A stretch of DNA of 64,000 nucleotides from Acidobacteriota bacterium (GCA_018268995.1 JAFDVL010000096.1:30961-94960), one strand, 5' to 3'; numbered from the stretch's first letter, positions 49,410-58,738 are shown. Notes: a model not told the origin generated them from the sequence alone. Numbers and translations: made by a program.

Positions 49410-50606
49410 ATGAGCAACTTTCAAATTGAACTCAGGAAAGGAACAGAAGCCCTGAACGCGCTACGACAGGAATGGCAGGCATTGTATTGCCTTACCGATG
49501 CCTCGCCATTTCTGTCGTGGGAATGGGCAGTGACGTGGGACGAATGGCTCAACTCCAATGGAACGCCCGTGTTGCTTTGCGCGCGTGAAGCAGGACGATT
49601 GATTGGCTTGCTGGCATTAAAGGAAGAAACCTTCCAGCTTGCCAGCTTGCACGTGCAACGGTTGTCGTTGCTCGGCGATGGTTTTGGAGGGGCAGATTAT
49701 CTGGACGTATTGGCATTGCCCGGACGCGAAGCTGAAGTCAGCGCGGCAATCCTGACCTATCTGCTGCAACACGTCTCGTTCGATGCGCTGGAATTGGATG
49801 GTTTGGATGAAAACTCACATAGCCTTGCGTGGCTGGCACAAGAAACGCGGCAAGGCTTTCAGTGCCGTTCCAATCCACTTTATGTGTGCCCTCAAGTCCC
49901 ATTAACCACCGGGTGGGATAGCGTCCTGAAAAATAGTCGCCGAGCCGAAAACTTCAAACGGCGCTTGCGCCAATTGCGCGTCCGCGATGGTTTTGCGTTT
50001 CGTTCGGTCACAGAACCCGCCGAGGCAGAGGCGGCCTTTGAGCGGTTCCGGCAACTGCACGAAGCGCGGTGGTCAGAACAGGGCGGTTCGGAGATGACAG
50101 GACACGCACGACTGGACGGCTTTCATCGTGAACTCGCCGTGCGTTTCGCGGCAGCAGGTCTGCTGCGTTTTGATGAACTATGGGTTGAAGGGGAATGTCG
50201 TGCTTCGATTTACGGATTGGAGCACCGAGGGCACTACTACTTCTACAACTCTGGTTATGATCAGGCGTGGCGTAATGCGAGTGTAGGGCTGGTGCTGTTG
50301 GGATTATCCATTCAGGCGGCTTGTGAGCGCGGCGTTACCGTCTATGACTTTTTACGGGGCACAGAAAACTACAAATTTGATTGGGCGACGGTGACGCAAT
50401 CAACGATTGCGGTACAGGTCAGCCCTGCGCGCGCACGTGCTCGTCTGTTCTTTGTGTGGCGGCAAACGGCTGAAGCCTTACGCAAGGGGGCACGGAATGT
50501 CATTCCGGCGTCTTTATTGCTTCCGGTGCAACAAGCGCGTCGAGCTTGGGTTCGGAGGCAGGAATTGAATGGGGCTCCGGTAGTCACCCCACTCACAAAC
50601 AAATGA
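49410..50606 (+). CDS. FemAB/GNAT-like acyltransferase, copy 2
   Basis: A 398-aa acyltransferase of the same superfamily as the gene at 46376 but only distantly related. The N-terminal half has DASPFLSWEWAVTWDEWL; the C-terminal GNAT domain has RRAENFKRRLRQLRVRDG, HYYFYNSGYDQAWRNASVGL and DFLRGTENYKFDWA, a block typical of the BcsL/cellulose-biosynthesis GNATs. It starts 5 bp after the dehydrogenase stop. The two GNATs flanking one secreted enzyme suggest decoration of the polysaccharide. Confidence 0.85.
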   Translation: MSNFQIELRKGTEALNALRQEWQALYCLTDASPFLSWEWAVTWDEWLNSNGTPVLLCAREAGRLIGLLALKEETFQLASLHVQRLSLLGDGFGGADYLDVLALPGREAEVSAAILTYLLQHVSFDALELDGLDENSHSLAWLAQETRQGFQCRSNPLYVCPQVPLTTGWDSVLKNSRRAENFKRRLRQLRVRDGFAFRSVTEPAEAEAAFERFRQLHEARWSEQGGSEMTGHARLDGFHRELAVRFAAAGLLRFDELWVEGECRASIYGLEHRGHYYFYNSGYDQAWRNASVGLVLLGLSIQAACERGVTVYDFLRGTENYKFDWATVTQSTIAVQVSPARARARLFFVWRQTAEALRKGARNVIPASLLLPVQQARRAWVRRQELNGAPVVTPLTNK

Positions 50607-50650
50607 CCACTCATTTTATGGGGGCAAATTAAGTGGAAGAAAATATCCGC

Positions 50651-51766
50651 ATGCAAGTCGTTCTCATTGATTTTCATCTTTACGCATATTCCGTCGCACT
50701 CGCCAACGCATTGTCAGAGCAGTGCGAAGTCACGCTCATGCTTCCTGACAAAGTTCCGGCGCATTACCTGCAAGCCCTGCGCCCGCAAGTCAAGCAATGG
50801 CAATTTCATTTGTGGCGTCAACGCTATCCGCTGAATGTTGTGGCGATGGCCTCGATTCTGCGCAAGATCAAAACCATTAACCCGCAGGTTGTTCATCTGT
50901 TGTCAGGCTTTTTCTGGATGGATTTGATGCTGCCCTTTATGCGCCAGCATCCTTTGGTCAATACCATTCACGATGCGCATATTCATCCCGGCGATAAGGA
51001 AAGCTCCAGCCTTGGACACAGTCTGGGCTGGAAATGCGCAACACAGGTCAGCGTTCATGCGGAAGCAATCAAACGGCAGTTGATCGAGGATTGCGATGTT
51101 GCCGCCGACAAAATTCATGTTGTGCCGCACGGGACTTATGATTTTTACCTGCGCTGGGCAAATGAACAGATCGCCGAGCAGGAAAATACCATTCTGTTTT
51201 TTGGTCGCATCTGGGATTACAAAGGCTTGCAATACCTGATCGAAGCTGAACCTCTGATTACAGCACGCGTTCCGAATGCACGCATCGTCATCGCGGGACG
51301 GGGCGACGACTTCGGCAAATATGAACGGATGATGATTAACCGAGATCGCTTTGTGGTGTTGAATGAACGCATCCCAGATGAAGATGTCGCCCGTTTGTTT
51401 CAGGAAGCAAGCGTCGTTGTCTGTCCATACATTGAGGCTTCGCAAAGCGGTGTGCTGGCCCTTGCGAATGCCTTTGGTAAACCCGTTGTTGCCACGACTG
51501 TTGGTGGCATTCCTGAAATGATCGAACACGGAAAAACAGGATTGCTGGTTCCGCCTCGTGATGCACAAGGGTTAGCGGATGCTATCGTCACGCTTTTGCA
51601 AGACCGCGCATTACGCCACGAGATGCGGCGGCATGCGCTTGAGCAGGCACAAGCGGAGCTTTCGTGGCAAAGCATTGCCCGACGAACAATAACAATCTAT
51701 CACCACGCACAGGCTGTGCATGCGGCCCGCTATCAAGCCGCAGTGCCAGCGCGTGAAACACATTGA
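50651..51766 (+). CDS. Family 4 glycosyltransferase, last gene of the EPS locus
   Basis: A 371-aa GT-B glycosyltransferase. N-terminal domain: QVVLIDFHLYAYSVALANAL; C-terminal domain: ENTILFFGRIWDYKGLQYLI, the acidic segment PYIEASQSGVLALANAFGKP and TTVGGIPEMIEHGKTGLLVP. The E-x7-E motif is modified (EASQSGVLA), so donor binding may differ from the first GT4. The ATG at 50651 gives the family start; a GTG at 50633 in the same frame is an alternative. After it comes a region of consecutive hairpins and then a different functional unit, so the EPS locus appears to end here. Confidence 0.88.
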   Translation: MQVVLIDFHLYAYSVALANALSEQCEVTLMLPDKVPAHYLQALRPQVKQWQFHLWRQRYPLNVVAMASILRKIKTINPQVVHLLSGFFWMDLMLPFMRQHPLVNTIHDAHIHPGDKESSSLGHSLGWKCATQVSVHAEAIKRQLIEDCDVAADKIHVVPHGTYDFYLRWANEQIAEQENTILFFGRIWDYKGLQYLIEAEPLITARVPNARIVIAGRGDDFGKYERMMINRDRFVVLNERIPDEDVARLFQEASVVVCPYIEASQSGVLALANAFGKPVVATTVGGIPEMIEHGKTGLLVPPRDAQGLADAIVTLLQDRALRHEMRRHALEQAQAELSWQSIARRTITIYHHAQAVHAARYQAAVPARETH

Positions 51767-52267
51767 AGGGAGTTTTCAGCCCTCACAAAAAATGATCCGC
51801 GCTGGCGGCAGGATTCATTCGTCCTTCAGGCTATTTTGACGTGCTGCCCGAAGAAGGAGCGAGAGGCAATTTCTTCATTCCAGTATCTATATCACCCCAG
51901 TCGGGAGCTGGGGCATTTTCTGCGTTACACCGTGAGGGAGCAACGCAGAACCCTCAGGCGGAGGGACAGGTCGGATGGACTTCCGCCTGAGTTCAGTTGC
52001 GGAGTTCTCTTGCGCGCCCGTGCCCCAAACAGGCGCAAGAGACGGTGAGAGAAGCATGTGAGTGGGATATTGCTTCTCTCACTTGTTGACACGGTTTTCG
52101 CGCTATTCAACGAAATAGCGCGAAGTATCAGGTGGGAAAGAGGGAAGGGAACGCCTTTCCCACCTGATGAAATTTTGCAAAGGAGAGAACAACCAACTTA
52201 AATCCATCAGCTTTACGTCTCCCCGATTCCTTGTCTGCAAACTACTACCACTTTTAGGAGAAAAAGC
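51767..52267. other. Non-coding interval between EPS locus and multicopper oxidase
   Basis: No gene is supported in these 501 bases; the short frames present lack ribosome sites and similarity. The first ~125 bp look featureless. The rest holds seven successive hairpins (51895-52168, separate entry) and then ~95 bp leading to the oxidase ATG, with TTTAGGAG (52253-52260) as its ribosome site. Confidence 0.6.
51895..52168. ncRNA. Array of seven consecutive perfect hairpins
   Basis: Seven exact stem-loops follow one another with gaps of 2-14 nt: CCCCAG/CTGGGG (51895-51913, 6 bp), TTCTGCGTT (51918-51950, 9 bp), CTCAGGCGGA (51953-51991, 10 bp), TCTCTTGCGC (52006-52042, 10 bp), GTGAGAGAAGC (52045-52082, 11 bp), TTCGCGCTATT (52097-52124, 11 bp) and ATCAGGTGGGAAAG (52127-52168, 14 bp). 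The stems are unrelated in sequence and none is followed by a T-run, so they are not tandem terminators or repeats of one element. Perfect pairing in all seven argues for selected RNA or cruciform structure. No ORF fits. A structured RNA or leader for the downstream multicopper oxidase is the best guess; I know no family with this plan. Confidence 0.6.
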
Positions 52268-54025
52268 ATGAAAAACAAAAATAAAGAAACCCGTAGACAG
52301 TTTTTGCAATGGAGCGCGCTGGCCGGAGCCAGTTTTGCGCTACCGTGGGATGCGACAACTCGCGTGGCGTTCGGTCAGGCGGCGGCGTTACCGCTAGACC
52401 CACGCACGTTGCGTAAATACGCTGATCCATTGCCCCGCCCGGCCAAACTCACTGGCACCTTTCACACGATTGCGATGACCGAGTTTCGTCAGAAACTCCA
52501 TGCCCAACTTCCGCTCACCACAGTGTGGGGGTACAACGGCTCCTATCCCGGCCCCACGATTGAAGCCGTTCGCGGCGTGCCAATTCAGGTGTTATGGCGC
52601 AATCAGCTTTCCACGCAAACACTGCTTTCGCGTTTGCCCGTAGATCAAACACTGCATTGGGCCGACCCGCTGAATCAGCATCCGACACCCGCCCCCTACA
52701 CCGGGCCTGTGCCAACAGTCACACATTTGCACGGCGGTGAAACCGAACCGCAAAGCGATGGGCATCCTGACGCGTGGTTTACCCCGAACTTTGCCATCCG
52801 TGGCATGGGCTGGGTTAAGGATGTGTACAGCTATGCCAATGCGCAGGCAGCCTCAACGCTCTGGTATCACGATCATGCCTTAGGTGTGACGCGCCTGAAT
52901 GTGTATGCCGGATTAGCAGGGTTTTATTTACTGCGTGATCCACAATTCGAGTCCACGCTCAACTTGCCAAGTGGTAATTACGAGCGCGAGATTGTCATTC
53001 AGGATCGCACGTTCGATGTCAACGGCCAGCTCATGTATCCCAGCGCGGGCGTCAATCCGACCATTCATCCATATTGGGTGCCGGAATTCTTTGGCAACAC
53101 GATTGTCGTGAATGGCAAGGTCTGGCCGTTCATGCAAGTGGAGCCGCGCAAGTATCGTTTGCGCCTGCTGAATGGATCGAACGCGCGTTTCTACAATCTG
53201 AAGCTATCCAACGGACGCCCATTCATCCAGATTGGGACAGACGGTGGGTATTTGTCCCGGCCTGTACAGGTCAATCAGCTTTTGCTGGCTCCGGGCGAGC
53301 GCGCAGATGTCATCGTAGATTTCACCGGACATAAGGCAAATAGCACGATCCTTATGAACAACGATGCCAGAGCGCCCTTCCCGAATGGCGCTCCGGCTGA
53401 TCCACAAACGGTTGGGCAAATCATGCAATTTCGCATCGTCCCCCTTACAGCACCTGATACGAGCAGCGTGCCTGCCTCGCTGAGCACGATTCCAACCCTG
53501 GGGCCGATCAGTGTGACGCGCACACTCACCCTAAATGAAATCATGGGAGCAGGTGGGCCATTGGCCGTTATTTTGGATGGCAAGGAATGGATGACACCGA
53601 TCACCGAACGGCCTCGCGTGGGAACTACGGAGCTATGGCAAATCGTCAATATGACAGCGGATACACATCCGATTCACCTGCATCTGGTTCAATTTCAGCT
53701 TTTGAGTCGGCAGCGTTTCCAAGCGGGTAAGTATATGAAGGATTACATGGCGCTAAATCCTGTTATTCCGGCTCCTGTAACGACGAATCCGCCCATTAAT
53801 CAATATTTACAAGACGGCGTGATGAGTCCGGCTCCGAATGAATTGGGATGGAAAGATACAGTGCGAATGAACCCAGGCGAAGTCACCCGCATTCTGGTTC
53901 GTTTTGCGCCGACGACCGGCGGCACTTTCCCCTTTGCGCCGCAAGCAGCCCCCGGATATGTGTGGCATTGTCACATCCTCGAACACGAGGACAATGAGAT
54001 GATGCGTCCGTATCAAATCGTTTAA
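52268..54025 (+). CDS. Tat-exported multicopper oxidase (laccase/bilirubin-oxidase/CotA-like)
   Basis: A 585-aa copper enzyme that oxidises phenolic or metal substrates and reduces oxygen to water. The N-terminus carries a twin-arginine signal (TRRQFLQWSALAGASFALPW). Copper ligand motifs are visible in the expected order: THLHGGE, WYHDHALG, HPIHLHLVQF and HCHILEHEDNEMM, the last giving both type 1 and type 2/3 ligands with an axial Met. The length and the HGG/HPxH spacing fit the CotA/bilirubin oxidase branch. It lies alone between the hairpin array and the convergent DUF1003 gene; TTTAGGAG precedes the ATG. Substrate is not predictable. Confidence 0.95.
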   Translation: MKNKNKETRRQFLQWSALAGASFALPWDATTRVAFGQAAALPLDPRTLRKYADPLPRPAKLTGTFHTIAMTEFRQKLHAQLPLTTVWGYNGSYPGPTIEAVRGVPIQVLWRNQLSTQTLLSRLPVDQTLHWADPLNQHPTPAPYTGPVPTVTHLHGGETEPQSDGHPDAWFTPNFAIRGMGWVKDVYSYANAQAASTLWYHDHALGVTRLNVYAGLAGFYLLRDPQFESTLNLPSGNYEREIVIQDRTFDVNGQLMYPSAGVNPTIHPYWVPEFFGNTIVVNGKVWPFMQVEPRKYRLRLLNGSNARFYNLKLSNGRPFIQIGTDGGYLSRPVQVNQLLLAPGERADVIVDFTGHKANSTILMNNDARAPFPNGAPADPQTVGQIMQFRIVPLTAPDTSSVPASLSTIPTLGPISVTRTLTLNEIMGAGGPLAVILDGKEWMTPITERPRVGTTELWQIVNMTADTHPIHLHLVQFQLLSRQRFQAGKYMKDYMALNPVIPAPVTTNPPINQYLQDGVMSPAPNELGWKDTVRMNPGEVTRILVRFAPTTGGTFPFAPQAAPGYVWHCHILEHEDNEMMRPYQIV

Positions 54026-54124
54026 GTCTGGCAGTAGCGGCTTATTGTCCTCCACCTATAAAGGCAGATACGTGGTCGTAGAGAAACAGAATCAGGTTAT
54101 CCCCTGTGATGTTGCTATCAAGGA

Positions 54125-54194
54125 GTCAGTACCACGACCAACAGGGAGCATCGCACACTGTGCCAGCACGCTTCCTACTGGTCGTAGTACTGAC
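54125..54194. terminator. Long inverted repeat between convergent genes
   Basis: GTCAGTACCACGACCA (54125-54140) and TGGTCGTAGTACTGAC (54179-54194) pair at 15 of 16 positions, and inner AGGGAGC/GCTTCCT adds a further stem. It lies between the oxidase stop (54025) and the DUF1003 stop (54203), suiting a bidirectional transcription end. A TGGTCGTA copy at 54074-54081 offers an alternative pairing. Confidence 0.6.
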
Positions 54195-54202
54195 TGCGCC
54201 TC

Positions 54203-54850
54203 TTAAGAATCGATCTTCCCCAGCCAATTATTTCGGTCACTGATAGAGTCCGCCTCTTTTTCTGTCATCTTCTTCAGTGATTTTTCACACGATTGCTTGT
54301 CATCATTAGTTTCATCATTGATGGCCTTCTCAATCACGTCCAAAACTTCCTCCGGCTGCGGAGACACTTTCAGCGCCTTTACTTCCTCATCAAGTGTGAG
54401 GTTGAACCGACTGTTTGCATGGTCAAGTTGCTCCACCATCTGCTCTAGCATTTCCAAAACCTTTGCCGCCTTTTGCTCGGCCAACAAGTTGATCTGTAAA
54501 TCCAGCTCCGCCCGTTTTTCGCTTTGTCTGGCCAACCGATTTTGCGCAATCAGAACGAAGGTCGAAAGGAAGATGGCCTCCAGGGAAACCACCAGCGTCA
54601 GAAACCCAAAGGGGTAGGGATCAAATTGGCTAAGAGGCGGAATATTTATGAGGCCGACATTAAGCAAAATCCAAAGGCCAAACCAAATTGCGTGAATGTA
54701 CACAAAAGCCATTGACCCGGAGAAGGCTGTTATTGCACCTGCAATCTTTTCCTGGAGGGATAGTGAAGCATTCTCACGATGCTGCGCCGCAGTAATCGCT
54801 AAGATGTTTTTACGGATAATATCGCTTTGAAGCTGGATGGCATCATTCAT
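54203..54850 (-). CDS. DUF1003 membrane protein
   Basis: A 215-aa protein whose middle is the DUF1003 domain: two membrane segments in AFSGSMAFVYIHAIWFGLWI and the segment DPYPFGFLTLVVSLEAIFLS, followed by TFVLIAQNRLARQSEKRAEL. The C-terminal ~90 residues are helical and charged (EQKAAKVLEMLEQMVEQL). DUF1003 proteins are common in acidobacteria and alphaproteobacteria; their function is unknown. It follows the hemerythrin gene on the same strand, with a large inverted repeat between them. Confidence 0.9.
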   Translation of the reverse strand: MNDAIQLQSDIIRKNILAITAAQHRENASLSLQEKIAGAITAFSGSMAFVYIHAIWFGLWILLNVGLINIPPLSQFDPYPFGFLTLVVSLEAIFLSTFVLIAQNRLARQSEKRAELDLQINLLAEQKAAKVLEMLEQMVEQLDHANSRFNLTLDEEVKALKVSPQPEEVLDVIEKAINDETNDDKQSCEKSLKKMTEKEADSISDRNNWLGKIDS

Positions 54851-54919
54851 ACTTAATCCCTGTATTTTGTCGCATTTTAGGAAATCTTAGTAACAGGCGA
54901 AGGTCATTCACTGATAGTC

Positions 54920-55035
54920 CACCATCGCACTTGACCAAGGCAAAAGCATTACCCCAAAGCGAGGGCCTTTCCTAAATTCGCGATTACGGGATGCGCTGTC
55001 ATTCAATGCTTTTGCCGTTGGCAGATGCGATGGTG
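54920..55035. repeat. Inverted repeat with 31-bp arms
   Basis: The left arm 54920-54950 (starting CACCATCGCA, ending GGCAAAAGCATT) and right arm 55005-55035 (AATGCTTTTGCC ... TGCGATGGTG) match at 26 of 31 positions, with a 54-bp spacer. It lies just after the hemerythrin stop (55039) and before the DUF1003 start on the minus strand. It may act as a transcript end or be a palindromic element; mismatches fall in the middle of the arms. Confidence 0.65.
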
Positions 55036-55038
55036 CGG

Positions 55039-55503
55039 TTATCTAGATGAGGCAGCTTTGGCGCGCGACTTTTTAGTGAATTCCTTTTTCGCGTTTTCCA
55101 GTTCTATGCCAATTTGTTCCAGTTCCTCGGCTGAGAAATGCTTCTGAACCTCTGGGAAGAGTTCAGTTTCTTCCTCTTCCACGTGATGCTCAATATTATC
55201 CATCAACACTTGCAGCTTGGCGTCGAACCGCTCGTTGCCATTCGCCAACCGATCCATGTTACGAATCAGAGTCTTTACCTGTAAGTGTTCTTCAACCGCT
55301 TCCAGCACTTGATCCTTAAACTCTTCCTGCTGCTTTAAGGTTGGGTAAAAAACTTTCTCCTCAATGTGCATATGAGTTTCTAGCTCCGTCTTGATCTTTT
55401 TGTAGAGTTGTTTGTGTTGTCGCTCACTTTCAGTAGCTTTAACCTCTGCAAAAAGCTCCTGCACCTTTTGGTGATCTTCCTTCAATAATTTCAATGCATT
55501 CAT
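55039..55503 (-). CDS. Hemerythrin-domain (HHE) protein
   Basis: A 154-aa all-helical protein with the HHE cation-binding motifs: KEDHQKVQELF (H), ETHMHIEEKVFYPTL (H and E), EEHLQVKTLI (H), and DNIEHHVEEEETELFPEV (H and E). This gives the di-iron site of a bacterial hemerythrin used for oxygen or NO/iron sensing and repair. The C-terminus is Lys/Ala/Ser-rich (KKSRAKAASSR). No signal peptide. It may be cotranscribed with the DUF1003 gene; the substrate is unproven. Confidence 0.92.
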   Translation of the reverse strand: MNALKLLKEDHQKVQELFAEVKATESERQHKQLYKKIKTELETHMHIEEKVFYPTLKQQEEFKDQVLEAVEEHLQVKTLIRNMDRLANGNERFDAKLQVLMDNIEHHVEEEETELFPEVQKHFSAEELEQIGIELENAKKEFTKKSRAKAASSR

Positions 55504-55795
55504 ATCGCGTTACCTCACAGTATATGTATCAGTCTTTTTCGTATGGCTCGCATACAGCAGCGCATTCATCTGCTACATCCATTGCCAGTCTAATTTGTAG
55601 CAAAGAGCTATTAGCACCTGCCAAATTATTAGTGGTGCAAACCTGATGCCAATAAAGCTCAAGGGTGTGCGCTGACATTCATGTCCGTATCGCAAATTAC
55701 CGTTTTACAAAGCTCCCCCGGATGAATGGCAAGGAAATTGTTTATAAGTCCATGAGTGCAGCCAAAGTGTTTGCGGCGCATACAGGTGAAAATCT

Positions 55796-58738
55796 ATGGA
55801 AAACGAGTTTATGCCTCGACAGGCGCACGTCCCCAATGCCACGTATCGTTGGCAATTCAACCATTTGTTTACACTGCGACAGGCAGCAGAGTTGGTCGCG
55901 TATTTAGATGATTTAGGCATCAGCGATTGCTATGCCTCGCCTTTGCTGGCGGCGCGTTCGGGCAGTTTGCACGGCTACGACGTAACCGATCATACACGCC
56001 TCAACCCTGAGCTTGGCGACAAAGAGGATTTCATTACCTTTGCCAGTGAGATGAAACAGCGTGGGATGGGGCTGATTCTGGATGTTGTGCCAAATCATAT
56101 GTGCATTGCAGGCCAGGGAAATCCGTGGTGGGAAGACATTCTGGAAGATGGCCCCGGTTCACCGTTCGCGAAATATCTGGATATTGACTGGCATCCACCA
56201 AAAACAAATTTGCAGAACAAGGTATTGCTGCCGACACTCGGAGATCAGTACGGGAGAGTGCTGGAAAATCAGGACATTCAGATCGAATATCAGCGCGGCA
56301 AATTTGTTGCCCGTTGCTATGACTCTTACCTGCCTCTGGCGCTTGACAGTATCGCACTGGTACTGCGTCACGTTCGACGCCTTGCACGCGAAAAGTTGGA
56401 CGAATTCGATCTGAACCTGCTTGAACTAGAAAGCATTATCGCGGCGCTGGAACATTTGCCACCGCGCACAACTAATGATCGCCAGAAGCTGAAAGAACGA
56501 CAACGTGAAAAAGCCGTCATCCGGCGACGGTTGGCTGCGTTGATGAAACAAAGCCTTGAGATGAAGCGTGCGTTGGAAGAAGCCTTGCGGTTGTACAACG
56601 GCGTGAAAGGTAATCCGCAAAGCTTTGATCAACTCGAAGAATTGCTGGCGCGGCAATCTTATCGGCTTTGTTACTGGCGTGTGGCAGCGGATGAAATTAA
56701 CTATCGGCGTTTTTTCGATGTCAACGAACTGGCCGCTATTCGCGTGGAAGAGCCAGCCGTTTTTAATGAAGTTCACGAATTGATTTTGAGCCTGATGCGC
56801 GAAGGGTGGGTGACTGGTTTGCGCATTGATCACATTGACGGTTTGTATGATCCGTCGGGCTATCTGGAAAATTTACGACGAGGCGCATTGAAAGCTTTCC
56901 GTCAGGCCGAAGGTGCGCAAGCAACCACACAGCAACAGCGGCGAATGGATAAGAAAGCCACGCATCCGTGCTATGTCGTCGTTGAGAAAATTCTGGAAAG
57001 TGGCGAACGACTCCCGGCCAATTGGCAAGCCGATGGGACAACAGGATATGACTATCTTAATCTGCTGAATGGCGTATTTGTCAAAGCCCAAACCGGAGAT
57101 CAATTTCGGCGTCTGTACGAACGATTCACAGGAGTTGCTGTTGATTTCAAAGATGTCATTTACGAGTGTAAAAAGTTGATCCTGCGTGTGGCACTGTCCA
57201 GTGAGTTGCACGTGTTGGCGCGCAAGCTGGATCGCATTTCAGAGCAACATCGCTACTCTCGCGACTTTACGCTGAACAGCCTGCAAGATTCGCTGGGCGA
57301 GGTAATCGCCTGCTATCCTGTTTATCGCACCTACGTCAGACCTGGTGACCGAGAAGTCAGGCCCGAAGACAAACGTGTGATCACAATTGCCATCCGCGAA
57401 GCCAAACGGCGCAATCCGGCACTGAGCCCTTCGTTGTTTGATTTCATTGGCAGCTTACTTCTGCTGCAACATCCGCAAGGATTAACCGAAAAGCAGATTG
57501 CTGAACGAACTGAGTTCGTCATGAAATTGCAGCAATTGACTGGCCCTGTCATGGCGAAAGGGGTTGAGGATACGGCATATTATCGCTGGTTCCCACTCGC
57601 CTCGCTCAACGAAGTCGGTGGCGACCCCGCTCGGTTTGGTGTTTCGCTGGCACAGTTTCATCGCCAGAATGAGGAACGCGCGCGAAACTGGCCGCACACA
57701 ATGCTGGCAACAACCACGCACGACACCAAACGCGGCGAAGACGTGCGGGCGCGACTGAATGTTCTTTCTGAAATTCCTGGTCGCTGGTATCGCGCCATTC
57801 GTCGCTGGCAACAATTGAACGAACTCCAGCGACAGCAAATTGCTCAAGCCCATCCAATCGCTGTTTTTCCGAACGAAGAGTATTTGATTTATCAAACGCT
57901 CGTTGGCACCTGGCCATTTGAAAATACGGCCCAGAACGTAGACGAAAACTATGTGCAGCGGATTGAGGAATACCTGGTCAAAGCTGTCCGCGAAGCTAAG
58001 ATTCATTCCAGTTGGCTCAGCCCCAACGAAGAATACGAAGCGGCGTTGCGAAGTTATCTTCGCGCCTTGCTGACGCCGGACAGCGAATTCCTGCGCGATT
58101 TTTGTGAGTTTCAAGCAGGCATTGCGCAAGCGGGGATTTTCAATTCGCTATCGCAAACGTTGCTCAAAATTACAGCGCCAGGAATTCCCGATTTTTATCA
58201 GGGCTGCGAACTGTGGGACTTTAACCTGGTAGACCCTGATAATCGCCGCCCTGTGGATTACGCACAGCGCCGCAAGCTGTTGGCTGAGCTGAATGCAGAT
58301 TCAAACAGGCAGCCGCTCACTACACTCATTAATCAACTCTTACAAAGGCCTGAAGACGGGCGCATCAAACTGCATCTGACAAATCAGGCGTTGCGCTTCA
58401 GGCAAGATCGGCGGGAACTGTTTTTACACGGCGACTATCGTTTGCTTGAAGCACAGGGCGACTTAAAAGAGCATCTCATCGCGTTTGAGCGTACGTTTGC
58501 CAATCAACAAGTGATCATTGTTTCCGGGCGTTTTTTCACCAAGCTGATGAATGATGGTTTGCCTGTCGGCACTGTGTGGAAGGGAAATTCCATTCGACGG
58601 GGTAACGAAGGCGGTTGTTATAGAGAGGTGTTAACCGGGCGACAATATTGTGCAGAAAAGCAGGAAGACAAATATGCCTTACCCGTAGCAGAACTCTTTG
58701 CCCATCTGCCAATCGCATTATTGGAACGAATCAATTAA
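55796..58738 (+). CDS. treY: Malto-oligosyltrehalose synthase
   Basis: A 980-aa GH13 enzyme that converts the reducing end of a maltodextrin into a trehalose unit. It is longer than many TreY proteins because of an inserted helical region (~195-270, EREKAVIRRRLAALMKQ...). Catalytic landmarks are the DVVPNHM block, nucleophile Asp345 in GLRIDHIDG, acid/base Glu397 in YVVVEKILES and the late block TTHDTKRGEDVRARL. The C-terminal part has GIPDFYQGCELWDFNLVDPD typical of TreY. The ATG is at 55796; MPRQAHVPNATYR at 55811 could also begin it. treS follows on the same strand, and treZ is on the opposite strand about 4 kb away. Confidence 0.95.
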   Translation: MENEFMPRQAHVPNATYRWQFNHLFTLRQAAELVAYLDDLGISDCYASPLLAARSGSLHGYDVTDHTRLNPELGDKEDFITFASEMKQRGMGLILDVVPNHMCIAGQGNPWWEDILEDGPGSPFAKYLDIDWHPPKTNLQNKVLLPTLGDQYGRVLENQDIQIEYQRGKFVARCYDSYLPLALDSIALVLRHVRRLAREKLDEFDLNLLELESIIAALEHLPPRTTNDRQKLKERQREKAVIRRRLAALMKQSLEMKRALEEALRLYNGVKGNPQSFDQLEELLARQSYRLCYWRVAADEINYRRFFDVNELAAIRVEEPAVFNEVHELILSLMREGWVTGLRIDHIDGLYDPSGYLENLRRGALKAFRQAEGAQATTQQQRRMDKKATHPCYVVVEKILESGERLPANWQADGTTGYDYLNLLNGVFVKAQTGDQFRRLYERFTGVAVDFKDVIYECKKLILRVALSSELHVLARKLDRISEQHRYSRDFTLNSLQDSLGEVIACYPVYRTYVRPGDREVRPEDKRVITIAIREAKRRNPALSPSLFDFIGSLLLLQHPQGLTEKQIAERTEFVMKLQQLTGPVMAKGVEDTAYYRWFPLASLNEVGGDPARFGVSLAQFHRQNEERARNWPHTMLATTTHDTKRGEDVRARLNVLSEIPGRWYRAIRRWQQLNELQRQQIAQAHPIAVFPNEEYLIYQTLVGTWPFENTAQNVDENYVQRIEEYLVKAVREAKIHSSWLSPNEEYEAALRSYLRALLTPDSEFLRDFCEFQAGIAQAGIFNSLSQTLLKITAPGIPDFYQGCELWDFNLVDPDNRRPVDYAQRRKLLAELNADSNRQPLTTLINQLLQRPEDGRIKLHLTNQALRFRQDRRELFLHGDYRLLEAQGDLKEHLIAFERTFANQQVIIVSGRFFTKLMNDGLPVGTVWKGNSIRRGNEGGCYREVLTGRQYCAEKQEDKYALPVAELFAHLPIALLERIN

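Noticed and set aside
51836..52048. 70-codon frame over the hairpin array
   Set aside because: No ribosome site, and the amino-acid pattern simply reflects the inverted repeats.
51895..52168. CRISPR array or tandem terminators
   Set aside because: The hairpin stems are unrelated in sequence, so there is no repeat-spacer pattern, and no T-runs follow them.
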